Source of the DNA: WJLY01 sp964562405
GTDB taxonomy: Bacteria; Joyebacterota; Joyebacteria; Joyebacterales; Joyebacteraceae
Assembly (NCBI GenBank): GCA_964562405.1
Contig: CAZLTC010000045.1
Coordinates: forward strand, 1-19,947
Length of the DNA: 19,947 bases
Reading direction: 5' to 3'
Below the pieces are notes generated by a model, which ran no database searches, was not told the origin of the DNA, and saw nothing but the letters and a program-made list of their open reading frames with translations. Of the stretch, positions 14,358 through 19,947 are shown piece after piece. The position numbers and the translations under genes were made by a program. The first letter of the stretch is position 1. Each line of letters opens with the position of its first letter.

Positions 14358-15347
14358 TCACTCGAGAGGGAGCTTCAGGACCCGGATATCGTCGATCCAG
14401 ACCGTGCCCGCGCCGTCCACGACCAGGTTCAGCTTCACGTTCGTGGGATTCTGTCCCGCCTGAAGGAAGAACGGCGTCGAACTGAGCATCCACTCCATCG
14501 TTCCGCTGACGGCAGAGTCCAGCCCGCGGGAGAAGAAGTCGCCTTCGTCTCCGAACGTGCACCACATCTCCAGGTAGGCGCGCCCTCCCAGGTTCTCGCA
14601 CCGAAGCTTCGCCTCGTAGACGAGGGTGGCGTCCTCGATATCCACATCCCCCAGCTCGTATAGCTCCACGGTGGTCGGTTCGCCCACCGACAGGCGAAGT
14701 GCCCCACCACCGTCGACCGTCACGTCCGGGTCGAACTCCAGCCCCGCCTGCGAGATCAGGCCCTCCATGTCATCGATCGGGTACTGCGTGAGCACCTGTC
14801 CGGCCGGAACCTCTTTGCGTCCGGGATAGACCACCCACTCGAAGGGCCACGCCCTGTCGACCCACTGTCGCACGGCACCCTCCAGCACAGGATCCATCCC
14901 GCGGTCGAACGCGTCCTTGCGCACCCACATGAACACGGCCGCGTCCGGTCCCTTCACGCCGCGGTTGATGTATACCGAACCGAGCACTCTGCCCTCGTCG
15001 GGCGACAGCACCGCGTACGTGAAGCTCCTTCTCCGTTCGAACATCCGTTCCTTCCGCGCGAGTTGCTCCATGTCCTGCTCGAGCGTGAACCCGGGTGGAG
15101 GCCACGCGTCACTCAGAAGAGCCGCGTGTATGATGTCCACACTCTCCATCACGGCCTCGTAGTCCATCTGTGCATCCGACGCCCTGATGGGCCTTACCTT
15201 GAACTCCTCCGTAACGAAGCCGTCCGGTACGCGAAAGTCGTCAGGCACGAGGCTCGAACCACAACCCGCCAGAGCGACGACCGACAGGACCGAGAGCGCC
15301 ATGCAGCGAGCCACGTCCGAAACGACACCAGCACCTATCCTTCTCAT
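14358..15347 (-). CDS. Lipoprotein with degenerate GNAT-like domain and C-terminal beta-sandwich
   Basis: 329 residues. A signal peptide ends in a lipobox, VALAGC, with C29 as lipidation site. Residues about 46-180 read like a GNAT acetyltransferase domain (EEFKVRPIRASDAQMDYEAV, FTYAVLSPDEGRVLGSVYIN, AVFMWVRKDAF, WPFEWVVYPGR), but I cannot find the R/QxxGxG/A pyrophosphate loop. Residues about 205-329 form a beta-rich domain ending AGTVWIDDIRVLKLPLE, the usual closing strand of carbohydrate-binding-type jelly rolls. GNATs use cytosolic acetyl-CoA, so an outer-surface or periplasmic copy is odd and more likely a binding fold. The ATG at 15347 has GAGGAG 8 bases ahead and overlaps the trmO stop as ATGA, so the two are coupled. 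Confidence 0.7.
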   Translation of the reverse strand: MRRIGAGVVSDVARCMALSVLSVVALAGCGSSLVPDDFRVPDGFVTEEFKVRPIRASDAQMDYEAVMESVDIIHAALLSDAWPPPGFTLEQDMEQLARKERMFERRRSFTYAVLSPDEGRVLGSVYINRGVKGPDAAVFMWVRKDAFDRGMDPVLEGAVRQWVDRAWPFEWVVYPGRKEVPAGQVLTQYPIDDMEGLISQAGLEFDPDVTVDGGGALRLSVGEPTTVELYELGDVDIEDATLVYEAKLRCENLGGRAYLEMWCTFGDEGDFFSRGLDSAVSGTMEWMLSSTPFFLQAGQNPTNVKLNLVVDGAGTVWIDDIRVLKLPLE

Positions 15348-15850
15348 CGCCGGTTCTCCTCATCGACGGCCCGAGTAACTGCCCTCGTTCCTCTGGCGCG
15401 GGCGGTATCTTCGTCTATCCGGTCCTGCCAACCGGAAGACGCATCGACGCGAACATCGAAGCGCGTCACGTACGGCTTGATGTCAAGAAGCGGGGTCCCG
15501 TCCAGTACATCGATGTCCAGGACGTGCAGCACCCTTCCCTCACGCCTGGAGAGTCGAACCAAACTCATGCCGATGGCGTTAGGCCGGTGCGGCGAACGCG
15601 TGGCGAACACTCCGCGCGGAGTGTCGTCCAGGAAGGGCTTGACCAGGAGCCCGCCTGCTTCAGCTCTGTCGAAGGGATAGATGAGGTAGATGTGGGAGAA
15701 GCCGTCGATACTGTCAAGCCCCTCTTCGTACTCGGCGTCGAGTTCCACGAGCCCTGCGATGCCGGAGGCATAGACCGGTTGTATCGGCGTCTGCCGCGCG
15801 TCACTATGCGGGCTTCGTATGACGCCTATCGATTCATAGCAGAACTTCAC
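15344..15850 (-). CDS. trmO: tRNA (N6-threonylcarbamoyladenosine(37)-N6)-methyltransferase TrmO
   Basis: 168 residues of the TsaA/TrmO beta-barrel family, which uses S-adenosylmethionine to methylate t6A37 in threonine tRNA. It starts VKFCYESIGVIRSPHSDARQ, and holds IDGFSHIYLIYPFDR, the signature GVFATRSPHRPNAIGMS (80-96) and VLDGTPLLDIKPYV. The length fits the short form without the extra C-terminal domain of E. coli TrmO. GTG at 15850 is chosen: AAGGAG lies 6 bases ahead and the conserved first strand starts at once, whereas an upstream start at 16042 adds about 64 unrelated residues. The stop overlaps the start of the lipoprotein gene. Confidence 0.9.
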   Translation of the reverse strand: MKFCYESIGVIRSPHSDARQTPIQPVYASGIAGLVELDAEYEEGLDSIDGFSHIYLIYPFDRAEAGGLLVKPFLDDTPRGVFATRSPHRPNAIGMSLVRLSRREGRVLHVLDIDVLDGTPLLDIKPYVTRFDVRVDASSGWQDRIDEDTARARGTRAVTRAVDEENRR

Positions 15851-16042
15851 GTTGAACTCCTTCGAGCACGGCCTGTCCGGCGCCCCCGGCCCTTGAGATC
15901 CCACGGGAACAAACCGCCCACTTGCGCACTCCAAGACACGGTTGACGAATCGGCGGGCAGCAGCAGCCCGACTCCGATGACCACCATTCCCGAGCTTCGC
16001 AGCGACCGGGCGTCGGGCGCAGCTCACAGAGAGGAGCCGCAA

Positions 16043-16468
16043 GTGATCAGCAACCGTCCCGCTCTCGCCTTGTTCACTGCATCTGTCGTGGCTGTCTGCC
16101 TTACCTGCACGGCCTGCAGCGAGTCAGGCATAGCAGCCCCGGTCGTAAGCGACTCGCAGACGAGTCGCTCGGCCGCCATCGAAGTCGCCATACAGGTCTC
16201 TCCAGCGAGCATAGAGATGGATTCCGTCGGGACCTGGGTGACCGTGCACGCCGACATTCCGTACTCGGACGTCGACGGCTCCACGGTCACAATGAACGGC
16301 ATCTCCCCGGCGGTGGTCAAGGCCGACAACCGTGGAGATCTCGTCGTCAAGTTCGACCGGCCGGACGTCGTCGCAGTCGTCTCACCTCCCGAGGCGACGC
16401 TCACTCTGTCCGGTCTCACGGTCACGGGCGAACCATTCAGCGGCTCGAGCACCGTTCCGGTCAAGTAG
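16043..16468 (+). CDS. Exported protein with WVTV-type beta-sandwich domain
   Basis: 141 residues. Residues 1-25 are a signal peptide (hydrophobic ALALFTASVVAVCL then TCTAC); a lipid anchor at C22 or C25 is possible but the lipobox is poor. After a Ser/Thr linker, residues 46-141 form a small beta domain: VSPASIEMDSVGTWVTVHAD, SDVDGSTVTMNGI, DLVVKFDRPDVV and SGLTVTGEPFSGS. This VSP...WVTV...VDxSTVxxNG...VKFDR...VTGxxFxGS pattern recurs as a C-terminal module in surface proteins of several uncultured bacterial phyla; here it stands nearly alone. The GTG at 16043 has GAGGAG 6 bases ahead. It is divergent from trmO and convergent with the CDF pump. Confidence 0.65.
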   Translation: MISNRPALALFTASVVAVCLTCTACSESGIAAPVVSDSQTSRSAAIEVAIQVSPASIEMDSVGTWVTVHADIPYSDVDGSTVTMNGISPAVVKADNRGDLVVKFDRPDVVAVVSPPEATLTLSGLTVTGEPFSGSSTVPVK

Positions 16469-16508
16469 AAACGCGTCACGAACTGCAGGCCTCTCTACAG
16501 AAGCAGTG

Positions 16509-17387
16509 TCAGTCTTCAACTGTCCCATCTTCGAGCGGCTCTATGTGGACGATGGCCTCCACGACGTCGCACCCGCAGTTCAGAACGCGTTCGCGCACGT
16601 CCGTGGCCAGATCGTGCCCCTCCACCACGCTGAGACCGGGGTCGACGAGCACGTGGACATCGAGGCCGAGCGCGCCACCCAGCTTTCTGACTCTGAGCGC
16701 ATGGAATCCGAGCACGCCGGACGTCTCACGTATCGTGCTCGCTATGTGCCCCACGACAGGTGCCTCCGGGGCCTTGTCGGCGAGTTCAGCGACGCTGTCC
16801 CACATGAGGCGCACCGCGGCGACCACGAGGAAGGCCGCCAGCACGACCGCGGTGATGTGGTCGAGGAATCCCCAGTCCGGCCCCCCGATCACGACGCCCG
16901 CCAACCCGGCGGCCGCCGCGACCGACGTGAACGCGTCGGTTCGATGGTGCCACGCATTCGCGACCAGCGAAGCGTCGTGCACCCTGATACCGACCTTGCG
17001 TGTAACCCTGTAGAGAAGCTCTTTAGGAAGGATCGAGCCCGCAGCCACCCAGAACGCGACGCCCGCCAGCGTAACCTCGTGGGGCTCCGCATACGTCGCT
17101 AGCGCCTGGTAAACGATCCACGCGGCGCTAGACAGCAGGACCACTCCGATGAACACAGTCACGAGCGTCGTCACCCGTCGGTGTCCGTAGGGGTGGTCCT
17201 CGTCGGCCGGCCTCGATGAGATCCTGAGGCCGGCGAGCACGGCTGCGTCGGTGACCAGATCAGAAAGACTGTGGAGACCGTCCGCCACGAGCGCCTGCGC
17301 GCGCACTAGGAGCCCAACACTGATCTTGACGATGCACAGCATGAGGTTGACGAAGATGCCGAGCCAGGTCACGCGCCTTGGTGTCAC
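16509..17387 (-). CDS. Cation diffusion facilitator (CDF) metal efflux transporter
   Basis: 292 residues, standard for the family. Six membrane helices fill residues about 8-190, followed by a cytosolic ferredoxin-like metal-binding domain (about 205-285, HALRVRKLGGALGLDVHVLV). Metal-site motifs are ADGLHSLSD in helix 2 (H39 and D43) and HHRTDAF in helix 5 (H147 and D151), plus HPYGHRR in the loop after helix 2. The HxxxD/HxxxD set is usual in zinc-exporting members, but Fe or Mn cannot be excluded. GTG at 17387 with AAGGGG 7 bases ahead gives the right N-terminus; the longer frame to 17570 adds a Ser/Arg-rich stretch. It closes the cluster holding EncFtn and DUF302, fitting metal homeostasis. 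Confidence 0.93.
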   Translation of the reverse strand: MTPRRVTWLGIFVNLMLCIVKISVGLLVRAQALVADGLHSLSDLVTDAAVLAGLRISSRPADEDHPYGHRRVTTLVTVFIGVVLLSSAAWIVYQALATYAEPHEVTLAGVAFWVAAGSILPKELLYRVTRKVGIRVHDASLVANAWHHRTDAFTSVAAAAGLAGVVIGGPDWGFLDHITAVVLAAFLVVAAVRLMWDSVAELADKAPEAPVVGHIASTIRETSGVLGFHALRVRKLGGALGLDVHVLVDPGLSVVEGHDLATDVRERVLNCGCDVVEAIVHIEPLEDGTVED

Positions 17388-17478
17388 CCAGCTACCCCTT
17401 GCCCGTATCGTGGGCCTCACGAACGAACGCAACCGATGTCCAACGGTCGGTCCGCGCCTCCTGCGGAGAATCGCGGTG

Positions 17479-17793
17479 TCAGTGCTCTGTGTTGCACCCG
17501 GCGAGGCGGCTCTGCTCTTCGATCCACCTCTTCGCCGCCCTGAGCCTCTTGAGACCCCACACGAATACAATGACCGCTACCGTGGCGAGCGCCCACGCGC
17601 TTACGCGCGCCACCTGGCCGCCGAAGAGCAGCGGGAGTCCGACCGCCCCCGCGGTGATGGCTATGGCCGTGCGCACGTAAGCCAGGAACGTTCGCTCCAC
17701 GGCGAGTTCCGTGCGCCTCAGCGCAAGGTGGTCCCGCGTGCCGACCGAGGGCGTGCCGTTCGCACGAGTCGTCTCATCGGAACTGCCCTTCAC
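17479..17793 (-). CDS. DUF202 (YidH-like) membrane protein
   Basis: 104 residues. The core LALRRTELAVERTFLAYVRT is the DUF202 signature (ERTxLAxxRT), ahead of two hydrophobic helices (about 41-57 and 62-80) and a basic C-terminal helix LKRLRAAKRWIEEQ. Inner-membrane protein of unknown function. GTG at 17793 (AGGAGG 10 bases ahead) starts nearer the conserved core; GTG at 17847, also with a good GGAGG, would add 18 mostly Gly/Arg residues. Located 91 bases ahead of the CDF gene and probably in its transcript. Confidence 0.82.
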   Translation of the reverse strand: MKGSSDETTRANGTPSVGTRDHLALRRTELAVERTFLAYVRTAIAITAGAVGLPLLFGGQVARVSAWALATVAVIVFVWGLKRLRAAKRWIEEQSRLAGCNTEH

Positions 17794-17886
17794 CGCTCTT
17801 CCGCCTCCTGCTTTCGCGCCGGGGCCGCCAGAACACAGACGACCCACGGAGCCACCTCCGTCTCACGCTTCCACTCGATCGGCTCG

Positions 17887-18192
17887 CTAGCCCTTGTGCC
17901 CGCTCTCAAGCTCGGCGACCGGCGAGGTCGTGAAGAGATAGTCCTTCAGTTCGTGCTCGAACGCGCCGTCGTGCCGCCTTATCCACTCCAACAACATCGC
18001 GGCGTGCTCTTTCTCCTCGTCCCGGTTGTGTGCGAGAATGGCTTTGAGTTCGCCGTCGTCGCAGGCGTCGACGCGCTGGTTGTACCAGTCGATGGCCTCA
18101 AGTTCCTCTATAAGAGATATCGTGGCTCTGTGGTAGTCAAGAGTGCCCTTGGTCAGGTCGGCCCTTTCCTCGTGCAGTCCCTCGTGCGCCAT
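17887..18192 (-). CDS. Encapsulated-ferritin-like protein (EncFtn)
   Basis: 101 residues of two antiparallel helices (about 16-45 and 49-75). It closely resembles Rhodospirillum rubrum EncFtn, sharing EELEAxDWYxQRVDA, ELxAILAHNRDEEKEHAAM and the LFT tail. EncFtn is a ferroxidase that forms an annular decamer and feeds mineral iron into an encapsulin shell. Aligned by eye, the iron ligands E30, E60 and H63 are present (E32, E62 and H65 in R. rubrum). After YLFTTSPVAELESGHKG the chain stops; the long linker and LTVGSLR-like cargo-loading tail are absent and no encapsulin gene is in the window. The ATG at 18192 has AAGGAG 6 bases ahead, better than the ATG at 18222. Neighbours suit iron and oxygen stress. 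Confidence 0.92.
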   Translation of the reverse strand: MAHEGLHEERADLTKGTLDYHRATISLIEELEAIDWYNQRVDACDDGELKAILAHNRDEEKEHAAMLLEWIRRHDGAFEHELKDYLFTTSPVAELESGHKG

Positions 18193-18223
18193 GTCCTCCT
18201 CCTTCTCGCCGGATGTAGCCATC

Positions 18224-18715
18224 TCAGGAGCTCGTCCGCCCCAACGACGGACATCTCACTACGCGGGTCTCCGCCACCCGGTCGCCGAACCTCGTCCTCT
18301 CATCGGACGATGCGATCAGGATCGCGCCCAGGATGCCCAACGTCGGAAGACCGTCGACCACCCGCAGCACGTTCCTCAGGAGCGCTCTCGACAGGCCCGG
18401 AGGCTCGCCCTCGACGTCCGTCACCCTGAGACCCAGCGCTCGCTTCCCGGGTGTAGCCCCGGCCAGCCCCTCGAAGAGAACGAAGTAGAGAAACATCACG
18501 GCCAGGAACCCGAGGCACAGAGGATCTGTCACGAACCACCCGGAGGCCCAGCGGTGGTCCGCCGCCGTCATGAGCCAGGTGCCCCGGACGAGCCTGGTGA
18601 TGATCGTGAACACGACCGAGAGCAGTATCAGGTCGAACACGACGGCCGCGACCCGGACCGGCAGACCCGCATAGTGCATACCCTCCACGGAAGTCGCCTC
18701 GAGTCCAGATCTCAT
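18224..18715 (-). CDS. RDD family membrane protein
   Basis: 163 residues. AGLPVRVAAVVFDLILLSVV carries the family's Arg and Asp in helix 1; further helices lie near 80-100 (LCLGFLAVMFLYFVLFEGL) and 140-155. The GATPGKRALGLRV segment is the typical loop after helix 2-3, and RNVLRVVDGLPTLGILGAIL forms the last part. The function is unknown for most members; transport roles have been proposed for some. The ATG at 18715 has GAGG 4 bases ahead. It is 26 bases from DUF302 and 31 bases from EncFtn, so it belongs to the same transcript. Confidence 0.85.
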   Translation of the reverse strand: MRSGLEATSVEGMHYAGLPVRVAAVVFDLILLSVVFTIITRLVRGTWLMTAADHRWASGWFVTDPLCLGFLAVMFLYFVLFEGLAGATPGKRALGLRVTDVEGEPPGLSRALLRNVLRVVDGLPTLGILGAILIASSDERTRFGDRVAETRVVRCPSLGRTSS

Positions 18716-18741
18716 ATCACCTCAGCCCTGCCGGACGCGTC

Positions 18742-19128
18742 TCACACTCGCTCGACCACGCAAAGCAGCTTCTCACGAACCTCCGAACCGAGGTCGCCGA
18801 GTGCCTCATTCCCAACGGCCTGCATCGACGCGACGGGGTCGATCGCCGCCACCTCCATGACCCCTTCGTCCGTCTCGCGAACGATGACGTTGCACGGCAA
18901 CATGAGGCCTATCCTCTCCTCCAGTTCGAGTGCCTTGTGCGCGAACGGCGGGTTGCACGCCCCCAGGATTACGTAGTCGCGTGACTCAACACCAAGCTTG
19001 GCCTTGAGCGTGGCGCGGACGTCGATCTCAGTGAGAACGCCGAAGCCTTCGGCGGCAAGGGCCTTCTTGACCGCCGCCACGGCATCCCCGAACGACAAAT
19101 GCAGCGTCCTGGACATGTAGTAGCTCAC
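18742..19128 (-). CDS. DUF302 family protein
   Basis: 128 residues of the compact DUF302 fold: SFGDAVAAVKKALAAEGFGV, then LTEIDVRATLKAKLGVE, YVILGACNPPFAHKALELE and GLMLPCNVIVRE with conserved cysteines C58 and C79. The family is unassigned, recurs near sulfur, metal and oxygen-stress genes, and is predicted to bind a small ligand. GTG at 19128 has AGGAG 7 bases ahead; the ATG at 19116 has none. It is the first gene after the promoter at 19180-19208 and so leads the DUF302-RDD-EncFtn set. Confidence 0.88.
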   Translation of the reverse strand: MSYYMSRTLHLSFGDAVAAVKKALAAEGFGVLTEIDVRATLKAKLGVESRDYVILGACNPPFAHKALELEERIGLMLPCNVIVRETDEGVMEVAAIDPVASMQAVGNEALGDLGSEVREKLLCVVERV

Positions 19129-19179
19129 AGTACCGCTCCTGTCCTGTTCATGGCACGAGTCGCGGCCTTCCCTCCTGCA

Positions 19180-19208
19180 ACACTAGGTCGACACTCCGCG
19201 CAAGTCAA
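19180..19208 (-). promoter_or_regulatory. Sigma70-like promoter ahead of DUF302
   Basis: On the minus strand 19208-19203 reads TTGACT (5 of 6), then exactly 17 bases, then TAGTGT at 19185-19180, which keeps TA...T of the -10 box. The start site would be near 19173, about 45 nt before the GTG. It fits as the promoter of DUF302 and the genes after it; the rest of 19129-19321 shows nothing else. Confidence 0.5.
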
Positions 19209-19321
19209 GCCGAGCCCGAACGCGCGGTTTCATGAGTTCATCTGCCACAGCCGCATGTTCAGCGTCGACGCGACAGCGTTGACGGCGTCGGAGCGCCTCA
19301 GGGCTCCCGCCAGATGAGATG

Positions 19322-19747
19322 TCATACCGGTCGTGTGGGATCCCCAGATGGCCTCGCTACGGCGACCCTCAAGGCGAGCAGCGCCAGCAATCCGCTCACC
19401 GCCGAGAAGACCACCTTCTCGACCGACGAGGATGAGGTGAGGTTGCCCAGCGTGTTGAGCGCGAAGTACGCAAAGACCACCCATACTCCCATGCGCACGG
19501 TAATCGTCAGGTTCGGCAGCCTCAGGCGCCCGGCCTTGGCGGCCACGACCAGCCCGAACAGGACCGTGACTCCCAGGCTGAATCCCTCGACAGCTAGCAC
19601 GCTGACGGAGGGATCGGCGGCGCGTCCGCCCCAGACGATGCCCGCGGGCATGATCCCTGCCAGCACGAGCACGTGAAACAGAGCCAGCAACCCGAGCGCC
19701 GCCAGCAGCACATCCGCGGCGGTCCTCGCGCTCAGGAACGTTCTCAC
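19322..19747 (-). CDS. Four-helix hydrophobic membrane protein
   Basis: 141 residues. Four hydrophobic segments lie near 12-32, 54-70, 85-105 and 111-128. The third to fourth region, WVVFAYFALNTLGNLTSSSS with VEKVVF after it, has a pattern common to uncharacterised four-TM proteins. I recognise no named function. GTG at 19747 overlaps the hemerythrin stop as GTGA, so it is translationally coupled to that gene, with a purine-rich GAGGGGGGAAG just upstream. Coexpression with a hemerythrin suggests a link to oxygen or iron but does not show it. Confidence 0.7.
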   Translation of the reverse strand: MRTFLSARTAADVLLAALGLLALFHVLVLAGIMPAGIVWGGRAADPSVSVLAVEGFSLGVTVLFGLVVAAKAGRLRLPNLTITVRMGVWVVFAYFALNTLGNLTSSSSVEKVVFSAVSGLLALLALRVAVARPSGDPTRPV

Positions 19748-19947
19748 GTCTTCCCCCCTCGCCCCTCCCAGGCGTCCACTACCGCCGCGTACTTTTGGTG
19801 GATCATCTTCATGTCGAATTCACGCATCTCCTCGAGCATAGCTTCTTTCTCCGAGTCGTTCAGGTACGTCATCGATGCCGGGAAGAAGACCCTGTCCTCC
19901 TTCTCTATGTGCTTCGGGTAGAAGGCCGCGATGGCCGCCAGTTTCTC
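19744..19947 (-). CDS. Hemerythrin HHE-domain protein, C-terminal part (runs off the window)
   Basis: The final 67 residues are visible: LAAIAAFYPKHIEKEDRVFF, then PASMTYLNDSEKEAMLEEMR and MIHQKYAAVVDAW. The HIEKED segment gives HxxxE (H13 and E17 of the visible part) and a later His (H50), the ligand pattern of the second half of a hemerythrin-like four-helix bundle that binds a di-iron site and O2. These proteins sense or store oxygen or protect against it in the cytosol. The N-terminal helices lie outside the window. Its stop overlaps the next start. Confidence 0.88.
   Translation of the reverse strand, partial: EKLAAIAAFYPKHIEKEDRVFFPASMTYLNDSEKEAMLEEMREFDMKMIHQKYAAVVDAWEGRGGKT

Noticed and set aside
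13515..14663. Plus-strand open frame of 382 codons
   Set aside because: It is antisense to the GlsB-type, zinc-ribbon and lipoprotein genes, with no coherent domain and a biased Arg/Pro/Ser composition.
15524..16042. N-terminal extension of the 16043-16468 protein
   Set aside because: The open frame extends upstream antisense to trmO, but the signal peptide and a GAGGAG site place the start at the GTG at 16043.
17251..18429. Plus-strand open frame of 392 codons
   Set aside because: It is antisense to CDF, DUF202, EncFtn and RDD, all clear families on the minus strand.

Overview
The window is high-GC, densely packed bacterial DNA. Nearly all genes lie on the minus strand; the two exceptions are an EamA transporter and a small secreted protein. 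Shine-Dalgarno sites are strong (AGGAGG, GAGGAG), and many starts are GTG or TTG. Lipoprotein signals, a soluble multi-PAS hybrid kinase, a ferredoxin-type disulfide reductase with a rubredoxin tail, an encapsulin-type ferritin and a hemerythrin suggest an uncultured, probably Gram-negative anaerobe or microaerophile that must handle oxygen and iron. A run of exactly 100 N at 7987-8086 shows this is a draft scaffold, probably metagenome-derived. The phylum cannot be fixed from sequence reading alone. The C-terminal domain of the 16043-16468 protein is of a kind I associate with Eisenbacteria/Krumholzibacteria-like candidate phyla, which is a weak hint.

Region 1 (1-5423): the 5' part of a malic enzyme runs off the left edge and has a clear sigma70-like promoter and a 10-bp leader hairpin. 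A divergent EamA transporter follows. A long PAS/GAF hybrid histidine kinase is convergent to that transporter, and a 36-bp tandem repeat lies between the two stop codons.

Region 2 (5501-8448): an exported DUF1028 protein, a nucleotidyltransferase-fold protein, and two membrane proteins (a YihY family member and a small coiled-coil protein), both cut by the assembly gap.

Region 3 (8554-11765): a redox and central-metabolism block. A CGWC glutaredoxin overlaps by TTGA with an FTR-catalytic-domain/rubredoxin fusion. Upstream of them are a divergent pyruvate kinase and a minimal beta-carbonic-anhydrase-like protein. The simplest reading is that ferredoxin or rubredoxin electrons are passed through the FTR [4Fe-4S]/disulfide site to the glutaredoxin.

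Region 4 (11787-15850): mixed housekeeping and envelope genes: secreted NTF2-like protein, DUF2164, Mug uracil/thymine mismatch glycosylase, three small proteins (two of them membrane proteins), a zinc ribbon, a lipoprotein carrying a degenerate GNAT-like domain, and the tRNA t6A methyltransferase TrmO.

Region 5 (16043-19947): an exported beta-sandwich protein on the plus strand, then a minus-strand cluster for metal and oxygen handling: hemerythrin (partial), a four-helix membrane protein, DUF302, RDD, EncFtn-type encapsulated ferritin, DUF202 and a CDF metal efflux pump. A good promoter sits ahead of DUF302. I found no phage, insertion sequence, CRISPR array, tRNA or rRNA. The observations most worth following are the FTR-rubredoxin/glutaredoxin pair, the EncFtn with no visible cargo-loading tail, and the extracytoplasmic GNAT-like lipoprotein.
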